Below are positions 26,869-34,572 of a stretch of DNA of 64,000 bases, one piece after another. The stretch spans positions 1,178,001-1,242,000 of the forward strand of contig CP129469.1 of assembly GCA_030583665.1 (NCBI GenBank), read 5' to 3'. Within the stretch, counting starts at the first letter, position 1; the number at the start of each line of letters is the position of its first letter. Position numbers and translations under genes: made by a program. The notes under the pieces were generated by a model, which worked only from the letters and a program-made list of their open reading frames with translations, had not been told where the DNA came from and did no database searches. The stretch is from Candidatus Jettenia sp. AMX2. GTDB lineage: Bacteria > Planctomycetota > Brocadiia > Brocadiales > Brocadiaceae.

Positions 26869-28025
26869 TGAAAGAGCTGAAAAACAAACCGCAGGTTCGT
26901 GGACTGGCTCAGAATCCTTTACTGTTATCACTTCTTTGCAGCCTGTATCAGGAAAAAGAGATTACCCTGCCCGCACAACGTTGTAAGATCTATGAAAAGG
27001 CAGTAACATACTTGTTGGAAAAATGGACCCGGAACAGGAACCCGCAACCGGATGCATATATTTACGCCAAAATCAGCTTGCTGGAGAGGCTTGCGTATGA
27101 TTTCACCTGTGAGGAAAAAGAGATTTTCACCGTGGGTGAGATTGCTAATAAAATTAGTGGATACAAGAAGCTTGACGAATTCTCTGACGAGTTTAGGGAT
27201 ACCAAACCCTCAGCATTGATTACAGAACTCTCTGAATCAGATGGTATACTTCAAAAACTTGAAAGGGAAGGCGACAGGTATCTTTTTCTCCACAGAACCT
27301 TTCAGGAATATCTTACGGCTTCTTATATCAACAGGGTTATCGAAAAAAAACGGGAAGAAGGTATTGGTAGAGCAAAAAGGCATTTTTGGGATTATGAATG
27401 GCATGAAACCTTAAGCTTGCTTGCCGGCATGATGAGAGACCCTGGCGCCCTGATCCGTGCCCTGATGGAGGAAAAAGATGATATCTTCTCCACCCTGCCA
27501 TTATTAGCAGGAAGGTGTATCGCCGAATGTACCGAATGTAATGTGCCTGATGACCAGCTTATTCATGGCATCATTGATCGTATTTACGGGTTATGGATGA
27601 AATACCCGGGGCTTGGTTTTATTCAAACCTGTGTGGTTTCTCTGGGTCAGAGCAGGGATCACATGATTAAACAATTACAAAAGGCGCTCAAGGACGGGGA
27701 TAGTGATGTGAGAGGGAGAGCTGTGTGGGCCTTAGAGAAGATAGGTGATGCCCGTGCCGTGGGTGCATTGATCCAGGCGCTCAAGGACGGGGATTGTAAT
27801 GTGAGAGGGAGAGCTGTGTGGGCCTTAGAGAAGATAGGTGGTGACCGTGCCGTAGATGCATTGATCGAGGCGCTCAAGGACAAGGATAGTATTGTTAGAG
27901 AGAGAGCTGCGGAGGCCTTAGGGGAAATAGGTGATGCCCGTGCCGTAGATGCATTGATCGAGGCGCTCAAGGACGGGGATTGTAATGTGAGAGAGAGCTG
28001 CGGAGGCGTTAAGGAAGATAGGTGA
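26868..28025 (+). CDS. NACHT-HEAT receptor, middle fragment
   Basis: The second frame of the receptor, open from about 26787, so the ATG at 26868 is probably not a true start. It carries the NACHT helical domains ([48 protein letters not shown]) and then, from 27683, tandem HEAT repeats of 31 residues ([20 protein letters not shown] type). In the fourth repeat the sequence GTGAGAGAGAGCTGC has two bases fewer than its neighbours need, the frame shifts and ends at 28025. Restoring an AG pair joins this part to 28036-28389. NACHT-HEAT proteins are ATP-switched sensors, with the repeats sensing the trigger. Confidence 0.8.
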   Translation: MKELKNKPQVRGLAQNPLLLSLLCSLYQEKEITLPAQRCKIYEKAVTYLLEKWTRNRNPQPDAYIYAKISLLERLAYDFTCEEKEIFTVGEIANKISGYKKLDEFSDEFRDTKPSALITELSESDGILQKLEREGDRYLFLHRTFQEYLTASYINRVIEKKREEGIGRAKRHFWDYEWHETLSLLAGMMRDPGALIRALMEEKDDIFSTLPLLAGRCIAECTECNVPDDQLIHGIIDRIYGLWMKYPGLGFIQTCVVSLGQSRDHMIKQLQKALKDGDSDVRGRAVWALEKIGDARAVGALIQALKDGDCNVRGRAVWALEKIGGDRAVDALIEALKDKDSIVRERAAEALGEIGDARAVDALIEALKDGDCNVRESCGGVKEDR

Positions 28026-28238
28026 TGCCCGTGCCGTGGGTGCATTGATCGAGGCGCTCAAGGACAAGGATAGTTGGGTTAGATGGAATGCTGCGGTGGC
28101 CTTAGGGGAGATAGGGGATGTCCGTGCCGTGGATGCATTGATCCAGGCGTTCAAGGATGAGGATAGTCGGGCTAGAGAGAGAACTGCGAATGCCTTAGGG
28201 AAGATAGGCACGTTAACAACGTTAGAAAAACTTATCAA
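27683..28238 (+). repeat. six 93-bp tandem repeats encoding HEAT units
   Basis: The GGCG(C/T)TCAAGGA landmark recurs at 27683, 27776, 27869, 27962, 28053 and 28146. Intervals are 93, 93, 93, 91 and 93 bp. The single 91-bp interval is the 2-base loss that breaks the frame. The first units differ from each other at only a handful of positions, so the array expanded or was homogenised recently. Confidence 0.95.
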
Positions 28239-28389
28239 GGATCCTGATCTTAATATTTTTGCTCCTGAAGTTTTTTCTCTTGCCAGATCGCTGGCGGTTC
28301 GATTCAGGAAGGAGAAATCAGATTTTATTCCTGTTTATCCGGAGTTGATTGATAAACATCGTAAACAGGTTTTATTTCATATATGTTAA
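28036..28389 (+). CDS. NACHT-HEAT receptor, C-terminal fragment
   Basis: The last 117 residues of the receptor in the third frame: two more HEAT repeats ([20 protein letters not shown] and [20 protein letters not shown]) and a helical cap ([20 protein letters not shown]). The GTG at 28036 is inside the repeat array and is unlikely to be a real start. With both deletions restored the whole gene 25423-28389 would encode about 989 residues: trypsin, NACHT, six HEAT units, cap. The stop overlaps the following phosphodiesterase gene by 7 bp. Confidence 0.75.
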   Translation: MGALIEALKDKDSWVRWNAAVALGEIGDVRAVDALIQAFKDEDSRARERTANALGKIGTLTTLEKLIKDPDLNIFAPEVFSLARSLAVRFRKEKSDFIPVYPELIDKHRKQVLFHIC

Positions 28390-29774
28390 TTAATAAAAAA
28401 AAGGTATTTGTTTTAGGGTTGGATTCGCTGCCACCCGAACTTTTATTTGACCGCTGGATAAATCATTTACCTCATCTAAAGCACCTCATTTCCCATAGTA
28501 TCTATGGCAAAATGAAGAGTACCATTCCTGCCATTACCTGCCCGGCCTGGGTGTCCATGATGACGAGTGCCGATCCCGGCAGATTAGGTTTGTACGGGTT
28601 TAGAAACCGTACCGGCTACGATTACAACGGCCTCTTTTTTGCCAATTCAAAATCAATTCATAGAGATACCGTATGGAATATTTTGTCCAGGGTTGGAAAA
28701 AAAGTAATAGTTATTGGCGTTCCTGTGACCTATCCCCCCCAGCCGGTTAACGGATGCATGGTTACCTGTTTTATGACGCCCGGTTCCAAATACGAATACA
28801 CATACCCTTTGGAATTAAAGTCTGAAATAGAGGAGATATCGGGGGGATATATCTTCGATGTGGGCGAATTCCGGAGTAATAATAAGGATCCCATTTTAAA
28901 GACAATTTATGAGATGACGGAAAAACGATTCAGGCTGGCACGGCATTTTATCCGCTCAAGGGCATGGGATTTTTTTATGATGGTAGAAATGGGGCCCGAC
29001 AGGATACACCATGCTTTCTGGAAATATTTTGACGAGTCACATCCCAAATATGTACCCGGGTCACCCTATCAGGATGCTGTCTTCAATTACTATAAATATC
29101 TTGATACGGAAATTGGTAATATCCTGAATCTTTTAAGTGATGATACCCTGCTTCTCATTGTCTCTGACCATGGGGCAAAAAGAATGATGGGGGGGATCTG
29201 TATTAACGAATGGCTTATACAAAACGGCTATCTGAGATTAATTCAATATCCTGATGAGGTTACACCATTCAATAAGCTTATTGTCGATTGGAAAAATACA
29301 ACTGTCTGGGGTGAAGGCGGATATTACGGGCGGATATTTATGAATGTAAAGAGGCGTGAACCCAATGGAATTATTGCTCCGCAGCATTACGAACATTTCA
29401 GGAATGAACTGATAAGGAAGCTGGAGGACATGAGGGATGAGAATGGCAAGGTTATCAATACACGGGCATTTAAACCGGAAGAGATTTATTCGGAGTGTAA
29501 TGGCATACCTCCCGACCTGATTGTGTATTATGGAGATCTTTTCTGGCGGGCCATTGGTACTGTTGGAAACAGGAAGATCTGGGCAGATGAGAATGATACA
29601 GGCGCTGATGATGCAAATCATTCCCAATATGGCATATTTATTATGAAAAATGGCAAAAATTCCCATGGAGTGCAGCGGGATGATGTTACGATCTATGATG
29701 TTGCCCCTACCATACTAGACTATCTGGATGTTACCGTACCCGGTGATATGGAAGGGAAGATTATTAAACAGTAA
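28383..29774 (+). CDS. alkaline phosphatase-superfamily phosphodiesterase / nucleotide pyrophosphatase
   Basis: A 463-residue protein of the type I phosphodiesterase (NPP-like) branch. Metal and nucleophile landmarks are Asp14 in GLDSLPPE, the nucleophile Thr52 in [23 protein letters not shown], and a late His in ANHSQYG. No signal peptide is seen, so it should be cytoplasmic, where substrates could be nucleotide or nucleotide-sugar phosphodiesters. Its ATG overlaps the end of the NACHT-HEAT gene by 7 bp, suggesting coupled translation with that module. Similar proteins also occur as free-standing genes, so a defence role is unproven. Confidence 0.85.
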   Translation: MLINKKKVFVLGLDSLPPELLFDRWINHLPHLKHLISHSIYGKMKSTIPAITCPAWVSMMTSADPGRLGLYGFRNRTGYDYNGLFFANSKSIHRDTVWNILSRVGKKVIVIGVPVTYPPQPVNGCMVTCFMTPGSKYEYTYPLELKSEIEEISGGYIFDVGEFRSNNKDPILKTIYEMTEKRFRLARHFIRSRAWDFFMMVEMGPDRIHHAFWKYFDESHPKYVPGSPYQDAVFNYYKYLDTEIGNILNLLSDDTLLLIVSDHGAKRMMGGICINEWLIQNGYLRLIQYPDEVTPFNKLIVDWKNTTVWGEGGYYGRIFMNVKRREPNGIIAPQHYEHFRNELIRKLEDMRDENGKVINTRAFKPEEIYSECNGIPPDLIVYYGDLFWRAIGTVGNRKIWADENDTGADDANHSQYGIFIMKNGKNSHGVQRDDVTIYDVAPTILDYLDVTVPGDMEGKIIKQ

Positions 29775-29780
29775 TCTTTC

Positions 29781-30425
29781 TTATCCGGGGGTGTTCCTGG
29801 TGGTATATGTTGTTTCAACAATGTTTTTGACCTTATTGGTGAATTTGGTAATGAATTTGTCCAATTTTGGAACGAAGACAGGGCTTGCTGCTTTCGCCAA
29901 AAGGGCAAAAAAGGCATTATCGAATTTCAGATGAACCGTTGTTTTCACCTGCTCGGATGGTTCTGTGTTGTTGTCTTTTGTGAGATAGTCGACCTCCAGG
30001 ACAATAAGGCCTGAGAATTTTAGAAAGGTACTGGCATTGCCGTGTCCCTGGTAAATTACCTTATTCGGCTGCCATTCTGCCAGTTGGAATTTACCCGTGA
30101 TGTGTTTTGAGGGAATGTGGATATTGTATTGACTGTTGCCCTTCGCTTCGAGTATTAACTCACCCTTGCTGAAATCTCTTCCATGCTTTGTAAGCTCTTC
30201 CACGTGTTCCATGAAATATTCCAGGGTTTCCCTGTCCGTGTGAATGATAAAGGGTTCCTGAGTCCTTGTTATGGTGCTTTTCCGGATAATATTTTTTACT
30301 TCATCATCTGGAAGGCCTTCTGAATACAGAGACGTCAGCCATGAGAAACTGATCAGAAAAATTAACAGGAAATGGTGGACAGACGGTTTTGTGCGATACA
30401 TAGATCTATTGTATAGGTCTTTCAT
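29781..30425 (-). CDS. exported hypothetical protein
   Basis: A 214-residue protein with an N-terminal hydrophobic export segment (HFLLIFLISFSWLTSLYSEG). The mature part alternates strands and a long C-terminal amphipathic helix (VPKLDKFITKFTNKVKNIVE). The ELILEAKGNSQYNIHIPSK and GFLKFSGLIVLEVDYLTKD-like strands loosely recall lipid-binding START/SRPBCC folds, but I do not recognise a family. It is convergent with the phosphodiesterase (6-bp gap) and downstream of the amylase on the same strand. Confidence 0.6.
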   Translation of the reverse strand: MKDLYNRSMYRTKPSVHHFLLIFLISFSWLTSLYSEGLPDDEVKNIIRKSTITRTQEPFIIHTDRETLEYFMEHVEELTKHGRDFSKGELILEAKGNSQYNIHIPSKHITGKFQLAEWQPNKVIYQGHGNASTFLKFSGLIVLEVDYLTKDNNTEPSEQVKTTVHLKFDNAFFALLAKAASPVFVPKLDKFITKFTNKVKNIVETTYTTRNTPG

Positions 30426-30464
30426 GTTATTGAAACGTTTTTACAACAACCTCTAAGTCTTTTT

Positions 30465-32003
30465 TTAAGGGGCTTTGAGGAACTCATGTAACCATGCATC
30501 CGGGATTTCGATAGTCTCAGGTGGCTGATATTCCGGTATAGGAAATGCGTCCTTATATGAACTCTGTTGCAATTCAGGGTTTCCGGGAAGTGCAACCCAG
30601 ACTTTCCAGCCGGAACCATGAGCATATTCCCGGTAGTCTTTATAGTTTGAAAAATACGGTTGCCAATCCATGTCATTCCCTCCAATCCGGACATACAACT
30701 GGCCGTTTCTCCCCTGAATCATGGCTGCATAGATACCTTTTGCACGGGCGTTATTTTGTGTATAAATTGTACTTCCGGAATCTATACCCGTAACCTTTCG
30801 TGCATTGATTAAGGCTTTTATCTTCTGCTGTAAGTCGTTACCCCAGTCAAAATAATGCTTCCAGTATACACACGGAACTCCCGGATGAGTGAGAAGGTAA
30901 GCATAAGCCTGTTCAACTTCCCAGTTGTTTGAAAAATTGTCAAACGTATGATGTTCCTGAGGAGAGCCGTCTTCATTCGTGCGGTATCCTGTATCATGAT
31001 TTTCCAAAAAAGTGACCGCCTTGTTTTTCCATGTATATCCGTCAGTCAAATCACCGATCATTCCTATGCCTGTCCCATATTCGCCATACCATGCATAATA
31101 CTTTCCCTTATGATCTTTCAGGGTAAAGAAGGTGCTAAAATCAAATACACTGCTTGAGGTACTCAAATCACCGGGGGTTATTGCTGAATGCCATACCCAG
31201 CCACGTTGTTCTGCGTGTTTATCCCAGTCATATTCACCAACTGAAAAAGTGGGGGAGCTTCTTTTATTATAAAGGGCAATCCATTTGGCATGATATCCAT
31301 GGACCATATCATACCGCCATCCCCGATATCCAATTGATTTCAATTGTAGCAGATACTTTATAATATCACGGCGTACCTGTCTGTTTGTATGGTCGATATC
31401 CCGGAAGGATACATACTGATAGGTAGTGCCTCCGTGGTGTGTATATTCAACAGGGTGTTCCTCTTCGCCACCTCTTTCTTCCTCCGGTGTACCAAAAACC
31501 TCTGAATCCCGGTTCCAGAAAGCCTCGTCATTTTTCGTTATTGCCCAGGTGCCCCAATCGGGATTTTTAAAATCAGCCCATTGCATGAGACCGTCACGAT
31601 GGTTAATCACAATGTCAGCTACCGGTTCAATGCCATTTCTTAAGAGCTCTTCAAGCATAGCCCTCTGCTGATCAAAGTTACCATAGCTGTTGTTCAGATT
31701 AAAATATTCCTTAGGATTATATCCGGCGCTGAAATTACCTGAATATGAGGGGGGAGGAAGCCAAATCAGATCAAAACGGCCTTCCTTAATCTTCACGGCC
31801 TGATCATGCACAATTTCATACCACTTTTTGTTCCCGAAGTTTGGAAATTTCTCAGGATGGCCGTGACGATACGATTCCCAGTAAAATCCCTGCAGCATCA
31901 CACGGTCATCATGAAATCCTCCCTGTGGATAGGCTGGTTTGCAGTCAAAGAGAAGAACGATTACAAATACTATGAGTATGAATCGAACAGCCAGCTTTTT
32001 CAT
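30465..32003 (-). CDS. secreted alpha-amylase (GH13)
   Basis: A 512-residue starch-degrading enzyme with a signal peptide (residues 1-26). GH13 regions in order: region I VADIVINH, region II GWRYDMVHG with the nucleophile Asp, region III FSVGEYDW with the acid/base Glu, region IV FLENHDTG with the third Asp. The N-terminal VMLQGFYWES and the late GVPCVYWKHYFDWG resemble plant-type and maltotetraose-forming amylases. Catalytic residues are complete. It lies 39 bp from the next gene on the strand and has AAGGGAGGG upstream of its ATG. Substrate may be glycogen or external alpha-glucan. Confidence 0.92.
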   Translation of the reverse strand: MKKLAVRFILIVFVIVLLFDCKPAYPQGGFHDDRVMLQGFYWESYRHGHPEKFPNFGNKKWYEIVHDQAVKIKEGRFDLIWLPPPSYSGNFSAGYNPKEYFNLNNSYGNFDQQRAMLEELLRNGIEPVADIVINHRDGLMQWADFKNPDWGTWAITKNDEAFWNRDSEVFGTPEEERGGEEEHPVEYTHHGGTTYQYVSFRDIDHTNRQVRRDIIKYLLQLKSIGYRGWRYDMVHGYHAKWIALYNKRSSPTFSVGEYDWDKHAEQRGWVWHSAITPGDLSTSSSVFDFSTFFTLKDHKGKYYAWYGEYGTGIGMIGDLTDGYTWKNKAVTFLENHDTGYRTNEDGSPQEHHTFDNFSNNWEVEQAYAYLLTHPGVPCVYWKHYFDWGNDLQQKIKALINARKVTGIDSGSTIYTQNNARAKGIYAAMIQGRNGQLYVRIGGNDMDWQPYFSNYKDYREYAHGSGWKVWVALPGNPELQQSSYKDAFPIPEYQPPETIEIPDAWLHEFLKAP

Positions 32004-32021
32004 CCTCTGCCCTCCCTTATT

Positions 32022-32786
32022 TTATTCTTTTTCTTTTAACTTCTTTGGTTTGTCCGGTCCTTTTCCCGACCATTGACGGCCAATGTCTTCTATTGACTTT
32101 GGAACATCAACATCCGGAACCTGGTAGCCATACATCTTTCTTCGTTCACGGAGTTCATCTGTTGAAATACCGAACTGTTTATCGCGTTTGTCTATTAACT
32201 CTTTGCTGATCTGGCCGTCAGCGCCGGCAGACCACATTAGGAGCGGTTCTCCCATTGGAATTTCTGTGTTTGGGTCGGGCCAGGTGTGGAATGTCTTACC
32301 CCAGCTTGTCATGAAGCCTTCGAGTGCCTTATCTCCCATATCGGGTAAATCGGGCACAATGAGTTGTCCGGATATTATTTCATAGGCATGTGGATGCCAA
32401 TATTTCTTTTCCTGCTCCGGAAGCTTTTGGTAGGTCTCATCGCTAATAATGTACTCTATACCAAGAAGCTTCGCAGGAGCGTCCTTGGAGTCATATATGA
32501 TACATTGGTGGATATCTCCGCCGCTAATAGTAAGATTGCGCATTGAACAATAGTGATGAGCTTCTATCTGAAGATTTGGATTAGTTTTTGCAATATGGAA
32601 TGCACAGAGGTAAAGGTGGATATCCTTGACCGGATCAGCATACTTCAATTTGGAGACGTTATCAACGCCGTCGTGTTCTATTTCTGCTGCAGTACTTTTC
32701 GTTACCATCGTTATCAAACCAAAAAACATGGCGAACCAAACCAAAACTATTTTATTTACCATATTTTTATAGGAATACCGAAGCAT
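32022..32786 (-). CDS. exported DUF1264 (oil-body-associated-protein-like) protein
   Basis: A protein of 254 residues with an N-terminal export segment (IVLVWFAMFFGLITMV). The mature part closely follows the DUF1264/OBAP family: HLYLCAFHIAK, EAHHYCSMRN, HQCIIYDSKDAPAKLLGIEY, HPHAYEIISGQLIVP and WGKTFHTWPD. The family is known from plant oil bodies and occurs in bacteria without a defined function. The histidine/cysteine-rich cores (EAHHYC, HQC, HPHAYE) suggest a metal site. The open frame begins with TTG at 32807, but the ATG at 32786 with AGGAAAGGAG upstream is the likely start. It sits 18 bp before the amylase gene. Confidence 0.8.
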   Translation of the reverse strand: MLRYSYKNMVNKIVLVWFAMFFGLITMVTKSTAAEIEHDGVDNVSKLKYADPVKDIHLYLCAFHIAKTNPNLQIEAHHYCSMRNLTISGGDIHQCIIYDSKDAPAKLLGIEYIISDETYQKLPEQEKKYWHPHAYEIISGQLIVPDLPDMGDKALEGFMTSWGKTFHTWPDPNTEIPMGEPLLMWSAGADGQISKELIDKRDKQFGISTDELRERRKMYGYQVPDVDVPKSIEDIGRQWSGKGPDKPKKLKEKE

Positions 32787-32801
32787 TCTTATCTCCTTTC
32801 C

Positions 32802-32825
32802 TTTCAAAAAACCAAATTGTTACAA
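32802..32825 (+). repeat. solo copy of the MITE-like terminal sequence
   Basis: Identical to 15820-15843 except for one base (CCAAATTG versus CTAAATTG). The inverted copy at 15706-15723 shares its core AAAAACCAAATTGTTAC. It lies next to the ribosome-binding site of the DUF1264 gene. Confidence 0.5.
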
Positions 32826-32840
32826 GCTTTTACAAAAAAT

Positions 32841-34334
32841 TTAATGTAATGGTGTTTTTCTGTTCATCAAACCATGCACGATTTTAGCACAATATTCCGG
32901 GAGGGTATAGTCCCTTGCTCCCATTACAAGGATACAATCATCCCTTGTGGCAAGCCTTAAAATCTCAGGAATACTATCGTCACGTTGTTCAATAAAACAG
33001 GCATTTTTGCCGGATTTCTGTATTTGTTTTATGATGTCGGCTGAAGAAATGGTCTTTTTTGCAGTGCCGCCGGCATAATATATTTCAGGCATGAAAAGGA
33101 AATCATGAGGGGAGAGGGTTTTTATGAAAGCGTCAATGAATTCCTCTTTCATAAAGCTGGCAGGACCGTAGCCGTGAGGTTGAAAGATGGCAATGATACG
33201 CCGGCAGCCCGATTTTATTGTTTGTATTGCTGCCTTAACTTTCTCGGGGTTATGTGCATAATCATCAATTACTTTTATCCCGTCAACTTCTCCGATGATA
33301 TCCATCCGGCGTTGCACACCATTGAACTGTCTTAGTGCATCCGCAATTATGTTGCCAGAAATGTTTAAACTCCTTGCAACAGCGATAGCTGCAAGTGCAT
33401 TCGACACATTATAACTACCGGGCAGATTGATCTCAAAAAATTGATTATCTACAGAAAACGTGGATTGAAAAGGTTTCAGTACCATATTTCTTGCGTGGAC
33501 ACCGGCATCATTAGTTAATCCATAGGTGATAATATTCCTGTGTTTAACAGGTAATCTTTTTAAATGCGGGCAGTCAGCGTTCATGATGAGTGTTTCAGAG
33601 GTATTTTGTGAGAAGGTATCAAACATCTGAGTTATTTCTTCTACAGGTTTATGGTCTTTTGAAATATTCGTGAGAACGGATATACGGGGTGTATAGAGGA
33701 TAATACTGCCGTCACTTTCGTCAGCCTCGATTACCATGATTTCGGATGTTCCTGTCTTTGCGTTACCCAGATATCTTTCGTTTATATAATTTTTAATACA
33801 TCCGCCAACAAGAAAGGTAGGAGAGAGACCGGCATAATCCAGGATAAAACTTATCATACAGCTTACGGTGGTTTTTCCGTTGGTACCACCGACTGCGATT
33901 CCATACTTGTGATTAAACATCTTTGAGAGAAGGTCAGCACGTTTTATGATTGTTGTATGAAATATCCGGGCTTTTTTAATCTCCGGATTATCCTCTTCAA
34001 TGGCAGAGGAAACAACGACAAAATCGGTATTCTCATGAATATGTGAGCCGTCCTGCTTATAGAGTGGAATACCCTGGGATATGAGCCGGGAAAATACCTG
34101 AGGGGTAATTTGGTTATCGTAGTTTCTGTCGGAACCACTCACAGTATGTCCCTGTTCCTTAAGAACCTGGGCAATAGCACTCATACCTATGCCTCCCACA
34201 CCAACGAAATGGTATGAAAGCAATTCTGATCTCCTCCGGTTCCTTTTCCCCGTATGGAGGAAATATGAAGTTGCAGAAGGTAAATCCGGGGGCGATTGAA
34301 GCGTGTTTTGATTTGAAGTGTCTTTCATAAGCAT
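32841..34334 (-). CDS. divergent MurC/Mpl-like Mur ligase
   Basis: A 497-residue ATP-dependent Mur-type amide ligase. Residues 41-60 read YHFVGVGGIGMSAIAQVLKE, as in MurC. The P-loop is GGTNGKTT (149-156) where MurC has GTHGKTT. EADESDGS (203-210) is conserved. NISKDHK replaces the usual N-I-x-x-D-H-x-D block, and DDYAHNPEK has Asn where MurC has a second His. MurC adds L-alanine to UDP-N-acetylmuramate; Mpl reattaches recycled tripeptide. The changed residues make a third, related activity possible. A 40-residue Ser/Thr-rich N-terminal extension precedes the fold. A strong promoter lies only 5 bp upstream of the ATG. Confidence 0.8.
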   Translation of the reverse strand: MLMKDTSNQNTLQSPPDLPSATSYFLHTGKRNRRRSELLSYHFVGVGGIGMSAIAQVLKEQGHTVSGSDRNYDNQITPQVFSRLISQGIPLYKQDGSHIHENTDFVVVSSAIEEDNPEIKKARIFHTTIIKRADLLSKMFNHKYGIAVGGTNGKTTVSCMISFILDYAGLSPTFLVGGCIKNYINERYLGNAKTGTSEIMVIEADESDGSIILYTPRISVLTNISKDHKPVEEITQMFDTFSQNTSETLIMNADCPHLKRLPVKHRNIITYGLTNDAGVHARNMVLKPFQSTFSVDNQFFEINLPGSYNVSNALAAIAVARSLNISGNIIADALRQFNGVQRRMDIIGEVDGIKVIDDYAHNPEKVKAAIQTIKSGCRRIIAIFQPHGYGPASFMKEEFIDAFIKTLSPHDFLFMPEIYYAGGTAKKTISSADIIKQIQKSGKNACFIEQRDDSIPEILRLATRDDCILVMGARDYTLPEYCAKIVHGLMNRKTPLH

Positions 34335-34339
34335 TCTGC

Positions 34340-34368
34340 ACTATACAGGATGATCGTTACATTGTCAA
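34340..34368 (-). promoter_or_regulatory. strong sigma-70 promoter for the MurC-like gene (leaderless)
   Basis: On the minus strand TTGACA (34368-34363), a 17-bp spacer, and TATAGT (34345-34340). The ATG is at 34334, so transcription would begin at about the start codon, with no room for a ribosome-binding site. Confidence 0.6.
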
Positions 34369-34413
34369 AGTCAAAATATTTTTACGTCAAAATTTTTTAC
34401 CTTATAAACACCC

Positions 34414-34442
34414 TTGACAAGTTTTAAAATTAATTCTAGAAT
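34414..34442 (+). promoter_or_regulatory. strong sigma-70 promoter for speE
   Basis: TTGACA at 34414-34419 and TAGAAT at 34437-34442 with a 17-bp spacer. The expected transcript start near 34449 leaves a leader of about 120 bases. It is divergent from the MurC-like promoter. Confidence 0.6.
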
Positions 34443-34572
34443 CAAAACCTGACCCGAACAAGAACGAGCCTGATGAAACCAGTTCTAGTGTATTGTATAT
34501 TACTTTTACCGATTCCCCAAACAAAAATCTGTTCCGGCTTGTTCGAATCAGGAGAAGGTGATTGGATATCTC

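Noticed and set aside
27683-28238. 93-bp tandem array as a CRISPR or minisatellite
   Set aside because: The whole unit repeats without spacers and keeps a coding frame for 31-residue HEAT units.
27659-28238. Minus-strand frames across the HEAT array
   Set aside because: They are mirror readings of the tandem repeat, Ser/Leu/Ala-rich and without start signals.
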